In this document: positions 1 to 6,495 of the stretch, piece by piece
Numbering within the stretch: the stretch's first letter is position 1
How the letters are laid out: each line of letters starts with the position of its first letter
NCBI GenBank assembly: GCA_035504175.1
Contig: DATJSJ010000274.1
Span: 1 to 17,529, forward strand
Origin: DATJSJ01 sp035504175
Lineage (GTDB): Bacteria > Pseudomonadota > Alphaproteobacteria > Acetobacterales > Acetobacteraceae
DNA: 17,529 nucleotides
Direction of reading: 5' to 3'
Position numbers and translations under genes: made by a program
The notes under the pieces: model-generated
What the model saw: only the letters and a program-made list of their open reading frames with translations
Told to the model about the DNA's origin: nothing
Database searches by the model: none

Positions 1-867
1 ACGCGGCACGAGGTGCGCGACTTCGCGCTCGACAGCGGCCCCGAGCTCGCCAAGATCCTGGCGGAGACCGGCGCCGGCGCGGCGGACGGGCTCGGCCTGT
101 TCGTCCGGCTGGCGCTGCCGCCGAGCGGCGCGGTGTACGACCTCTCCGGCAAGTTCGGCGCGCCGGTCGAGGAGGCGGCAACCTTGCTGCGCGCGGCCCG
201 GCCGCATGCGGCTCGGCTCGGCGTGTGCTTCCACGTCGGTTCGCAGTCGCTCGACCCGCTCGCCTGGCGCAAGGCGTTGCGCATCGCGGGCGAGGTGATC
301 CGTGCCGCCGGCGTTGCGATCGACGTGGTCGATGTCGGTGGCGGCTTTCCCGCTTCCTATCCGGATTCGGCGCCGGCGCCGCTCGGCGCGTATCTCGCCG
401 AGATCGAGGACTCGTTCGAGGCGTTGGGCCTGTCGCCGGAGGTGCAGGTCTGGGCCGAGCCCGGCCGGGCGCTGGTCGCCGGCGGCACCTCGGTTGTCGT
501 GCAGGTGCAGGGCCGGCGGGACGATGCGCTGTTCATCAACGACGGCGTCTACGGCAGCCTGTCGGATGCGGGCGCACCGGGGTTCCGCTACCCGGTGCGG
601 CTGATCCGGCCGGACGGGCCGCCGGCCTCCGCGGAGCTGCGGGCGTTCTCGTTCTTCGGCCCGACCTGCGACAGCGCCGACCGCATGCGCGGCCCCTTCC
701 TGCTGTCGGAGGATGTCGACGAGGGCGACTGGATCGAGATCGGCCAGCTCGGGGCGTACGGCGCCAGCCTGCGCACCGCGTTCAACGGGTTCGACCGCGC
801 GCGGCTGGTCGAAGTGCGGGACGCAGCGCTGCTCCCGATTCACAAGGTGGCGGCGGCGGCTGCCTGA
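1..867 (+). CDS. Ornithine/diaminopimelate-type PLP decarboxylase, 3' part
   Basis: This is the C-terminal 288 residues of a fold-type III (alanine racemase-like) PLP-dependent decarboxylase. The reading frame is open from base 1, so the gene begins upstream of the window. Family members of about 390 residues carry the PLP-binding lysine in the first 100 residues, which are missing here. Visible family signatures are CFHVGSQ (from base 226), the phosphate-binding DVGGGFP (from about 331), EPGRALVA (from 457) and FGPTCDS, whose cysteine (667-669) is the catalytic Cys supplied across the dimer interface. The family converts ornithine to putrescine, or decarboxylates lysine, diaminopimelate or related amino acids. 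The overall style (LFVRLALP, YDLSGKFGA, FRYPVRLIRP) fits the alphaproteobacterial ornithine decarboxylase-like subgroup, but exact substrate is inferred. A GC-rich hairpin begins directly after the stop codon. No obvious link to the oxygenase genes downstream. Confidence 0.9.
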   Translation, partial: TRHEVRDFALDSGPELAKILAETGAGAADGLGLFVRLALPPSGAVYDLSGKFGAPVEEAATLLRAARPHAARLGVCFHVGSQSLDPLAWRKALRIAGEVIRAAGVAIDVVDVGGGFPASYPDSAPAPLGAYLAEIEDSFEALGLSPEVQVWAEPGRALVAGGTSVVVQVQGRRDDALFINDGVYGSLSDAGAPGFRYPVRLIRPDGPPASAELRAFSFFGPTCDSADRMRGPFLLSEDVDEGDWIEIGQLGAYGASLRTAFNGFDRARLVEVRDAALLPIHKVAAAAA

Positions 868-888
868 GCGGGCGGCAGCACCGCCCGC
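868..888 (+). terminator. GC hairpin directly after the decarboxylase stop
   Basis: A perfect 8-bp stem (GCGGGCGG / CCGCCCGC) with a 5-nt loop CAGCA starts on the base after the stop codon. No T-run follows, so it is a terminator-like or 3'-end-protecting hairpin rather than a textbook intrinsic terminator. It lies in the 152-bp convergent gap between the decarboxylase and the aldolase; I see nothing else in that gap. Confidence 0.5.
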
Positions 889-1019
889 CGTGCGCAGTGG
901 ATCGGAAGCTTGCGCGGCCGGTCGTCACAGGCGGCTGCGCACGGCGCACGGTTGGATCGGCACGATCCGGGTGGCGCACGCGAGACCATCGGAGCGGGCA
1001 ACCGGAGGCCGCCCGGCCG

Positions 1020-1784
1020 TCACTCCGCGTAGGACGGATCCTTCGCGTCCAGGACCCGCTTCATCTCGTCGAAATGCGCGATCGACTGGTCCTTGTATTC
1101 CTCCCAGCTCCGCGCCGTGCGCTCGGCGAGCGCCGCCGGCATCACGTTGAGTGGCCGGCCGGTGGAATAGGCGAGGATCACCGTCTGGCAGGCCCGCTCC
1201 AGGTAATAGAGATCGTCGAACGCCTCGGCGACGGTGTCGGCGACCACCAGCACGCCGTGATTGCCCATCATCATCCGCCGCTTGTCACCCAGCGCCTGCG
1301 CCAGGCGCTCGCCTTCCGCGAGGCTGTCGGCGATGCCGCCGAATTCGAGGTCAATCGTCACCCGGTCGAAGAACCGTGCCGTGTTCTGGTCGATCGCGGG
1401 GATGCCCGGATCGGCCAGCGCGGCGAGGGCCGTCGCATAGGGCGGATGCACGTGCAGCACGCAGCGCGCCTGCGGCACCAGCGCGTGCAGCCGCCCGTGG
1501 ATGCACCAGGCGGAAGGGTCGGGCGCGCCCGGCTGCTCCATCACGCCCGGGTCATTGGCGTTCAGCAGCAGCAGCTCGCTTGCCCGGATGCGGGAGAAGT
1601 GCCGCCAGCGCGGGTTCATCAGGAACCGGCTGCCGTCGTCGGACACGGCGAGGCTGAAATGATTGGCGACGGCCTCGTGCCAGCCATTCTCCACCGCCAG
1701 GCGAAAGGCGGCGGCCAGATCCACGCGCCCGGCCCATTCCGCCTCGTCCCGATTGCGCTCCGGCCGCAGCACGGTCATCGACAT
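1020..1784 (-). CDS. Class II aldolase/adducin family protein
   Basis: A 254-residue zinc-dependent class II aldolase/adducin-type protein. The family includes L-fuculose-phosphate and L-ribulose-phosphate epimerase/aldolase enzymes that cleave or rearrange phosphorylated sugars. The metal-binding pattern is clear: HVHPPYAT (His111 and His113) and GNHGVLV (His176), with the N-terminal N-x-SLAV...FLMNP segment (about 41-57) typical of the fold. The start is the ATG at 1784 because a strong GGAGGAG lies 6-7 bases upstream; a second ATG two codons further in is possible, and the open frame upstream to 1961 runs into the divergent gene. It is divergent from the Rieske oxygenase across 121 bp, so the two may share a control region. 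A role in breaking down the product of the neighbouring oxygenases is inference; the substrate cannot be assigned. Confidence 0.9.
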   Translation of the reverse strand: MSMTVLRPERNRDEAEWAGRVDLAAAFRLAVENGWHEAVANHFSLAVSDDGSRFLMNPRWRHFSRIRASELLLLNANDPGVMEQPGAPDPSAWCIHGRLHALVPQARCVLHVHPPYATALAALADPGIPAIDQNTARFFDRVTIDLEFGGIADSLAEGERLAQALGDKRRMMMGNHGVLVVADTVAEAFDDLYYLERACQTVILAYSTGRPLNVMPAALAERTARSWEEYKDQSIAHFDEMKRVLDAKDPSYAE

Positions 1785-1905
1785 CCGTCTCTCCTCCGCC
1801 GAACCCGCCTCTATCTGGCACGCGGGCGCCGGTCTCGCCAGGGGCGGCCGCTTCCGCCGGCCCGAGGCTTGCCGTACGATCCGCCCGATCGGTGAGGAGG
1901 GCGAC
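1785..1905. promoter_or_regulatory. Divergent control region, aldolase / Rieske oxygenase
   Basis: This 121-bp gap separates two divergent starts and must hold the promoters or leaders for both. It contains ribosome-binding sites on each strand: GGAGGAG for the aldolase (CTCCTCC at 1791-1797) and GAGGAGG for the oxygenase (1894-1900). The GATCAA twin-box element found upstream of the importer and hydroxylase operons is not present. I could not identify a convincing -35/-10 pair. Confidence 0.4.
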
Positions 1906-3129
1906 GTGGCATCGGCGAGCGTGGCGCGGGACGGGACGGCGGATGCGGCGACCCCGCGCATCGACGGTGCTCACCGGCCGGGACAAGGGCTGGCGCGGCC
2001 CTACTACACCGACCCGGCGATCTTCGAGCGCGACATGCAGCGCATCTTCCTGCGCCACTGGCTCTGCGCCGGGCATGTCAGCGCCATTCCGAACCCGGGC
2101 GACTACTGCACGGTGCGGGTCGAGAACGAGTCCGTCATTCTGAGCCGGGCGGCCGATGGCCGGCTGTACGCGCTGCTGAACGTGTGCCGCCATCGCGGTG
2201 CCGAGGTCTGTGCGCAGACGTCCGGCCACACCGAATTCTTCGTCTGCCCGTATCACGCCTGGACCTACGGGCTCGATGGCAGCCTGCAGGCGGCGCGGCA
2301 CATGCCGGCAGATTTCGACCGCGCTGCGCACGGGCTGCGCCCGGTGCATCTGCGCGTCGCCGAGGGGCTGATCTTCATCAGCCTGGCCGAAACCCCGCTT
2401 GGCTTCGACCACGTCGCCGAGGTACTGCACCATTCCTGCGGCCGCTACGGCTGGGCCGAGGCGAAGATCGCCCACCGCGAGACCTATGCGATCGCCGCCA
2501 ACTGGAAGCTTGCCGTCGAGAACTACGTCGAGTGCTACCACTGCGCGCCGTCGCATCCGGAATACTCCAAGCTGCACGCGCTGGAACAGCCGCCGGTACG
2601 GATCGAGCGACTGAACGCGCGCATGGAGGCGCGCACCCGCGCCCTCGGGGTCGAGGTGTGCAGCAGCGAGCAATGGCAGGGCTCGGAGGCGGGCGGGGAG
2701 GCGGTGCATGCCTTCCGCTACGCGCTGTACGACGGGGTTGCGACCGGCAGCCCGGATGGCGAGCCGGTGGCGCCGCTGATGGGCGCGTTCACCGGCTATG
2801 ACGGCGGCGTCACTTCGATCCATCTCGGCCCGGCGAGCTTCCTCGTCGCCTATGCCGATCACGGGGTGATCTATCGTTTCGTGCCGCGCGGCGTCGAGAC
2901 GAGCGAGATGGAGCTGATCTGGCTGGTGCGCGGCGATGCGCGCGAGGGCATCGACTACGACCGCGAGCGCCTGACCTGGCTCTGGCGCGTCACCAGCGAG
3001 GCGGACAAGCGCATCATCGAGCACACCGCCCGCGGCGTGCGTTCGCGCTTCTATGCGCCCGGCCCGCTGGCGCCGATGGAACACAACGAGCGCCGTTACA
3101 TCGAGTGGTATCTGCGCGAGATCGCCTGA
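1906..3129 (+). CDS. Rieske non-heme iron oxygenase, alpha subunit
   Basis: A 407-residue oxygenase subunit of the aromatic ring-hydroxylating / choline-carnitine-type monooxygenase superfamily. It activates O2 at a mononuclear iron, using electrons passed through a Rieske [2Fe-2S] cluster. The Rieske ligands are CRH (Cys94, His96) and CPYH (Cys114, His117). The catalytic iron site is NWKLAVENYVECYHCAPSH, with His212 and His217, and Asp367 as the likely third ligand. The residue three before the first His is Glu209, as in carnitine monooxygenase CntA, where most family members have Asp. The start is the GTG at 1906, five bases after GAGGAGG (1894-1900); a GTG at 1921 is an alternative. No reductase or small subunit adjoins it, so electrons may come from the ferredoxin and FAD reductase encoded further downstream. 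A demethylase or N/O-dealkylase role is inference. Confidence 0.92.
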   Translation: MASASVARDGTADAATPRIDGAHRPGQGLARPYYTDPAIFERDMQRIFLRHWLCAGHVSAIPNPGDYCTVRVENESVILSRAADGRLYALLNVCRHRGAEVCAQTSGHTEFFVCPYHAWTYGLDGSLQAARHMPADFDRAAHGLRPVHLRVAEGLIFISLAETPLGFDHVAEVLHHSCGRYGWAEAKIAHRETYAIAANWKLAVENYVECYHCAPSHPEYSKLHALEQPPVRIERLNARMEARTRALGVEVCSSEQWQGSEAGGEAVHAFRYALYDGVATGSPDGEPVAPLMGAFTGYDGGVTSIHLGPASFLVAYADHGVIYRFVPRGVETSEMELIWLVRGDAREGIDYDRERLTWLWRVTSEADKRIIEHTARGVRSRFYAPGPLAPMEHNERRYIEWYLREIA

Positions 3130-3190
3130 AGCCGGGATCGCGGGTCCGGCGAGGCTGAACGCAGAGGCGGCGTGCTGCGCGCCGCGCTGC

Positions 3191-3204
3191 GGCCGGATCC
3201 GGCC
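3191..3204. promoter_or_regulatory. Perfect 14-bp palindrome next to the operator element
   Basis: GGCCGGATCCGGCC is a perfect palindrome that ends one base before the GATCAA twin-box. It could be the end-of-gene structure for the Rieske oxygenase (62 bases after its stop) or an additional protein-binding site. No matching palindrome precedes the second twin-box copy, so it is probably not part of that element. Confidence 0.3.
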
Positions 3205-3205
3205 T

Positions 3206-3225
3206 GATCAAATCTGATCAACGCC
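3206..3225 (+). promoter_or_regulatory. Twin GATCAA box, putative operator of the importer operon
   Basis: The element GATCAAATCTGATCAACGCC carries two GATCAA boxes whose starts are exactly 10 bp apart, about one helical turn. It ends 92 bp before the binding-protein ATG. An element 18/20 identical occurs at 6412-6431 upstream of the hydroxylase operon; these are the only two such twin boxes I found in the window. The candidate binder is the LacI-type protein encoded at 7869-8915, but a direct-repeat arrangement is not the usual LacI operator shape, so the regulator is uncertain. Confidence 0.55.
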
Positions 3226-3269
3226 CCTGTTGCCGCCGATTTTCATGGCGTGCTTTTGACCTTCTGGGG

Positions 3270-3287
3270 CGGAACCCGGTGGTTCCG
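3270..3287 (+). promoter_or_regulatory. Leader inverted repeat before the binding-protein gene
   Basis: A perfect 7-bp inverted repeat (CGGAACC / GGTTCCG) around CGGT lies 30 bp before the binding-protein start. It could be an operator-like dyad, the shape LacI-family proteins usually bind, or an mRNA leader hairpin. It has no counterpart before the hydroxylase gene. Confidence 0.35.
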
Positions 3288-3317
3288 AGCACCCGCAACG
3301 ACGGTACGGGAGGGAAC

Positions 3318-4256
3318 ATGAGGCGCCTGTGCGCATTGGGTGCGGCCGCGTTCGCCGCACTGCTGCTGTTCGTCAATCCGGTCCTCGCCCGCGAGCGGCT
3401 GGTTTTCATCGGCCACTGGCCGGTATCGGACTCGTTCTTCAACGTCATCCGCAACTCCGCGCAGCTCGCCGCCGACGAGCTGCACGTGCAGATCGAGTTC
3501 CGCAATCCGCCGAGCGGCGATCTGGCGCAGATGGCGGAACTGATCAACCAGGCGGCGGCGTCCAAGCCGGACGGGATCATCGCCACCATCCCCGACATGG
3601 CCATCGTGGGCGACCCGCTGAGCAATGCAGTCGCCTCCGGCATCCCGGTGGTGATCGTCAATTCCGGCACCCCGGAGCAGGCCAAGAAGATCGGCGCGCT
3701 GATCTATATCGGCCAGGCCGAGTTCGAGGCCGGCAAGGCCGCGGGTGAGACGGCGCGCGCCGCCGGCGTCAAGAGCTTCGTCTGCGTCAACCACTTCTAC
3801 CAGCACCCGGCGTCGCACCAGCGCTGCAACGGCTTCGCCACCGGCCTCGGCGTGCCGCTCGGCGACCAGGAGATCGACTCCGGCACCGATCCGACCGATG
3901 TGGTCAGCCGGACCGGAGCCTTCCTCAAGACGCACCCGAACACGCAGGCGATCCTGACGCTTGGCCCGACCAGCGCCGACCCCGTGATCAAATACCTCCG
4001 CGATCAGGGCCTGACGTCGAAATACTGGCTCGCCACCTTCGATCTCAGCCAGGACATCGTCCAGGCGATGAAGGACGGGATCGTCAAGGTCGCGGTCGAT
4101 CAGCAGCCCTTCCTGCAAGGCTATGACGCGGTGCAGGTGCTGACCCTGTTCAATCGCTACGGCGTGCTGCAGGCGAACAACATCGCCTCCGGCCCCGGCC
4201 TGATCACCAAGGCCAACCTGGCCCAGGTCCTGGCGCTGGCCGGCAAGTATCGCTGA
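3318..4256 (+). CDS. Sugar-type ABC transporter, periplasmic binding protein
   Basis: A 312-residue periplasmic binding protein of the ribose/fructose type (Peripla_BP_4, RbsB/FrcB-like). It captures the ligand in the periplasm and delivers it to the permease. The N-terminus is a signal peptide, with basic RR, a hydrophobic core and probable cleavage after VLA at residue 24. The mature protein opens with the family pattern VFIGHWPVSDSFFNVI, followed by PDGIIATIPD (about 84-93) and PVVIVNSG (110-117). I chose the ATG at 3318 because GGAGG (3309-3313) precedes it and the signal peptide starts there; an upstream start would add a hydrophilic stretch ahead of the signal. It is the first gene of a binding protein-permease-ATPase operon, the order found in frcBCA-type systems. 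Likely ligands are a pentose, hexose, cyclitol or a derivative; specificity is not readable from sequence. Confidence 0.93.
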   Translation: MRRLCALGAAAFAALLLFVNPVLARERLVFIGHWPVSDSFFNVIRNSAQLAADELHVQIEFRNPPSGDLAQMAELINQAAASKPDGIIATIPDMAIVGDPLSNAVASGIPVVIVNSGTPEQAKKIGALIYIGQAEFEAGKAAGETARAAGVKSFVCVNHFYQHPASHQRCNGFATGLGVPLGDQEIDSGTDPTDVVSRTGAFLKTHPNTQAILTLGPTSADPVIKYLRDQGLTSKYWLATFDLSQDIVQAMKDGIVKVAVDQQPFLQGYDAVQVLTLFNRYGVLQANNIASGPGLITKANLAQVLALAGKYR

Positions 4257-4271
4257 ACCTGACTAACCTGA

Positions 4272-4306
4272 CCGCGTCCCCGGCCGCTCGCGGCACGGGG
4301 ACGCGG
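4272..4306 (+). promoter_or_regulatory. Large hairpin between binding-protein and permease genes
   Basis: A perfect 10-bp stem (CCGCGTCCCC / GGGGACGCGG) encloses a 15-nt loop that itself contains a 4-bp GCCG/CGGC stem. It lies 15 bp after the binding-protein stop inside the importer operon, and no T-run follows. By analogy with binding-protein-dependent transport operons such as malE-malF, such a structure can protect the upstream mRNA or partly attenuate transcription, giving more binding protein than membrane components. That role is inferred. The rest of the 171-bp gap shows nothing else I can call. Confidence 0.55.
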
Positions 4307-4427
4307 CCCTCGCCCTCCGGTCGCCGTCTGGACCGGATCCGGCGCGGAGGCGCGGCCGGCCGCAGCCCTCCGCTTCTTCACGACCCTGCAAGTCGGTCGA
4401 TGAGGCACAGGACGGAATGGAGCTGAC

Positions 4428-5558
4428 ATGAACACGGAGACGATCTCGGCGGCAGCGGCCGCGACGGACGAACGGCTGCGCGCGACCTCGGCCCTGCGGA
4501 AATCGCTGATCCGGCCGGAGCTCGGGGCGATTTGCGGCACGCTCCTGGTGTTTCTCTTCTTCCTCGCGGTCGCCCCGAATTCCGGGATGTTCTCGCTGGA
4601 AGGGGTGATGAACTGGGGTGCCGTCTCGGCGCAGTTCGCGATCATCGGCGTCGGCGCCTGCCTGCTGATGATCACCGGCGAGTTCGACCTCTCGATCGGC
4701 TCGATGATCGGCTTCTCCGGCATGGTGATCGCGGTCTGCGCGACGCAGCTCGCGCTGCCGATGTGGGTCGCGATCCTGGTCGCCTTCGCGCTCGCCCTGG
4801 TGCTCGGTGCGCTCAACGGGTTCCTGGTCGTGCGCACCGGGCTGCCGTCCTTCATCGTGACGCTCGGCTCGCTGTTCACCCTGCGCGGGCTCACCGTCTA
4901 CGTCCCGATCACGATCAATCACAGCACGATCATCGGCGGCCTGAAGACGCTGAGCGACGGTGACTGGCTGGCGCCGGTGTTCGCCGGCAAGATCCTGCAT
5001 CCGCTCTTCGTCTGGCTCGCCAATGCCGGCGTGATCGAGCACTTCAAGGTCGGGCTGAAGGCCGGCCAGCCGGTGGTGTCGGGCATTCCGATGATGATGG
5101 TCTGGGCGCTGGTGCTGGTGATCCTGGCGCATATCCTGCTGACCCGCACCGTGTTCGGCAACTGGATCTTCGCCTCCGGCGGTGACGCCAGCGCCGCGCG
5201 CAACGTCGGCGTGCCGGTCTCGCGCGTCAAGATCCTGATGTTCATGCTGTCGGCGTTCTGCGCCACGGTCTTCGCCGCCTGCCAGGTGCTCGATTTCGGC
5301 TCCGCCGCGGCGGATCGCGGCCTGCTCAAGGAGTTCGAGGCGATCATCGCCGTGGTGATCGGCGGCACGCTACTGACCGGCGGCTACGGCACGGTGATCG
5401 GCGCGGCACTCGGTGCGCTGATCTTCGGCGTGGTGCAGCAGGGGCTGTTCTTCGCCGCGGTGGACAGCTCGCTGTTCCGCGTCTTCCTCGGCATCATCCT
5501 GGTCGTTGCCGTGCTGCTCAACACCTACATCCGCCGCCTGATCACCGGGGAGCGCTGA
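4428..5558 (+). CDS. Sugar-type ABC transporter, permease
   Basis: A 376-residue inner-membrane permease of the BPD_transp_2 (RbsC/FrcC) family, forming the channel for the ligand delivered by the upstream binding protein. After a hydrophilic N-terminus of about 30 residues come multiple hydrophobic segments, the first at about 33-50. The family motif usually written GxxDLSVGS appears as GEFDLSIGS (84-92). The cytoplasmic coupling region is GNWIFASGGDASAARNVGV (244-262). The C-terminal IIAVVIGGTLLTGGYGTVIG (306-325) is highly typical. It is longer than the roughly 320-residue RbsC, with extra sequence around 165-220 between transmembrane segments. The ATG at 4428 follows GGAG at a 5-base spacing. 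Only 3 bp separate its stop from the ATPase start. Confidence 0.93.
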   Translation: MNTETISAAAAATDERLRATSALRKSLIRPELGAICGTLLVFLFFLAVAPNSGMFSLEGVMNWGAVSAQFAIIGVGACLLMITGEFDLSIGSMIGFSGMVIAVCATQLALPMWVAILVAFALALVLGALNGFLVVRTGLPSFIVTLGSLFTLRGLTVYVPITINHSTIIGGLKTLSDGDWLAPVFAGKILHPLFVWLANAGVIEHFKVGLKAGQPVVSGIPMMMVWALVLVILAHILLTRTVFGNWIFASGGDASAARNVGVPVSRVKILMFMLSAFCATVFAACQVLDFGSAAADRGLLKEFEAIIAVVIGGTLLTGGYGTVIGAALGALIFGVVQQGLFFAAVDSSLFRVFLGIILVVAVLLNTYIRRLITGER

Positions 5559-5561
5559 GCC

Positions 5562-6335
5562 ATGACCGCCATTCTCGAACTCGTCGACGTCGAGAAGCAT
5601 TTCGGCCGGGTGATCGCACTCGCCGGCGTGTCGATCAAGATCAACCCGGGCGAGGTGCATTGCCTGCTCGGCGACAACGGTGCGGGCAAGTCCACGCTGA
5701 TCAAGACCATGTCCGGCGTGCATCAGCCGACGCGCGGTTCGATCCTGGTCGATGACCGGGAGGTCGTGCTCGCCGACGCGCGCGTCGCGATCGACCACGG
5801 CATCGCGACGGTGTTCCAGGACCTGGCGATGATCCCGTTGATGTCGGTGACGCGCAATTTCTTCCTCGGCCGGGAGCCGCATCGCGGCGGCATCGCGCGC
5901 TTCTTCGATTTCGGCCGCGCCGACCGGATCGTCATGGAGGAGATGCAGCGCATGGGGATCCGGCTGCGCGAGCCGACCCAGGCGGTCGGCACCCTCTCCG
6001 GCGGCGAGCGGCAATCGGTCGCGATCGCGCGCGCGGTCTATTTCGGCGCGCGGGTGCTGATCCTCGACGAGCCGACCTCGGCCCTCGGCGTCCGCCAGAC
6101 GGCCAACGTGCTGTCCACGGTCGACCGCGCGCGCCGCAAGGGCGTGGGCGTCGTGTTCATCACCCACAATGTCCGCCATGCGATGGCGATCGGCGATCGC
6201 TTCACCGTGCTGAACCGCGGCCGCACGCTCGGCACCGCCGAGCGCGGCCAGATCAGCCAGGAGGAGCTGCAGACGCTGATGGCGGGCGGGCAGGAGCTGG
6301 TCGAGCTCGAGGACTCGCTGGGCGGCACCGTCTGA
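5562..6335 (+). CDS. Sugar-type ABC transporter, single-domain ATPase
   Basis: A 257-residue ABC ATPase that powers import through the adjacent permease. All core motifs are present: Walker A GDNGAGKST (37-45), Q-loop Gln86, signature LSGGE (145-149), Walker B VLILDE (165-170) and the switch His202. It has one nucleotide-binding domain, like FrcA, whereas RbsA-type partners of this permease family are fused tandem ATPases of about 500 residues. A homodimer is therefore expected. The ATG at 5562 lies 3 bp after the permease stop, with GGGGAG inside the end of the permease gene as ribosome-binding site. The gene ends just before a strong hairpin, which probably closes the importer operon. Confidence 0.94.
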   Translation: MTAILELVDVEKHFGRVIALAGVSIKINPGEVHCLLGDNGAGKSTLIKTMSGVHQPTRGSILVDDREVVLADARVAIDHGIATVFQDLAMIPLMSVTRNFFLGREPHRGGIARFFDFGRADRIVMEEMQRMGIRLREPTQAVGTLSGGERQSVAIARAVYFGARVLILDEPTSALGVRQTANVLSTVDRARRKGVGVVFITHNVRHAMAIGDRFTVLNRGRTLGTAERGQISQEELQTLMAGGQELVELEDSLGGTV

Positions 6336-6342
6336 CGCGATC

Positions 6343-6370
6343 CCCGGCGGAATCTGGCGATTCCGCCGGG
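6343..6370 (+). terminator. Hairpin closing the importer operon
   Basis: A perfect 11-bp stem (CCCGGCGGAAT / ATTCCGCCGGG) with a 6-nt loop CTGGCG begins 8 bases after the ATPase stop codon. No T-run follows. Its position between two separately controlled operons makes terminator or 3'-end function likely. Confidence 0.6.
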
Positions 6371-6411
6371 CGGCCGGCCCGCGCACCGGATCGTTGCAGC
6401 CGTCCGGCCGC

Positions 6412-6431
6412 GATCAAAACCGATCAACGCC
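6412..6431 (+). promoter_or_regulatory. Twin GATCAA box, putative operator of the hydroxylase operon
   Basis: The element GATCAAAACCGATCAACGCC matches the one at 3206-3225 at 18 of 20 positions, with the same 10-bp box spacing and the same CGCC flank. It ends 64 bp before the hydroxylase ATG. Conservation in two otherwise unrelated intergenic regions argues for a bound regulator shared by the importer and hydroxylase operons. Confidence 0.55.
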
Positions 6432-6495
6432 ATCCTACGTCGCCCCGCGCGCCACGCCTATTCTACGCGCACAACGCAGTCAGGGAGTATTCGTC

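Noticed and set aside
1878..1890. Two GATC boxes before the Rieske oxygenase as a third copy of the twin-box operator
   Set aside because: They are 9 bp apart, lack the AA and CGCC positions, and overlap the leader next to the ribosome-binding site; the match is to GATC only.
225..1895. A 556-codon plus-strand open frame spanning the decarboxylase end and the aldolase
   Set aside because: It crosses two real genes on opposite strands out of frame and has random-looking Arg-rich composition.
1552..3084. A 510-codon open frame on the minus strand across the Rieske oxygenase
   Set aside because: It is arginine/alanine-rich with no motifs and lies opposite a gene with complete Rieske and iron-binding motifs; long antisense frames are expected at this GC content.
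6436..6464. A possible sigma-70 promoter before the hydroxylase, with TATTCT at 6459-6464 as -10
   Set aside because: The position 17 bp upstream reads TACGTC, not a credible -35, so I did not annotate a promoter.
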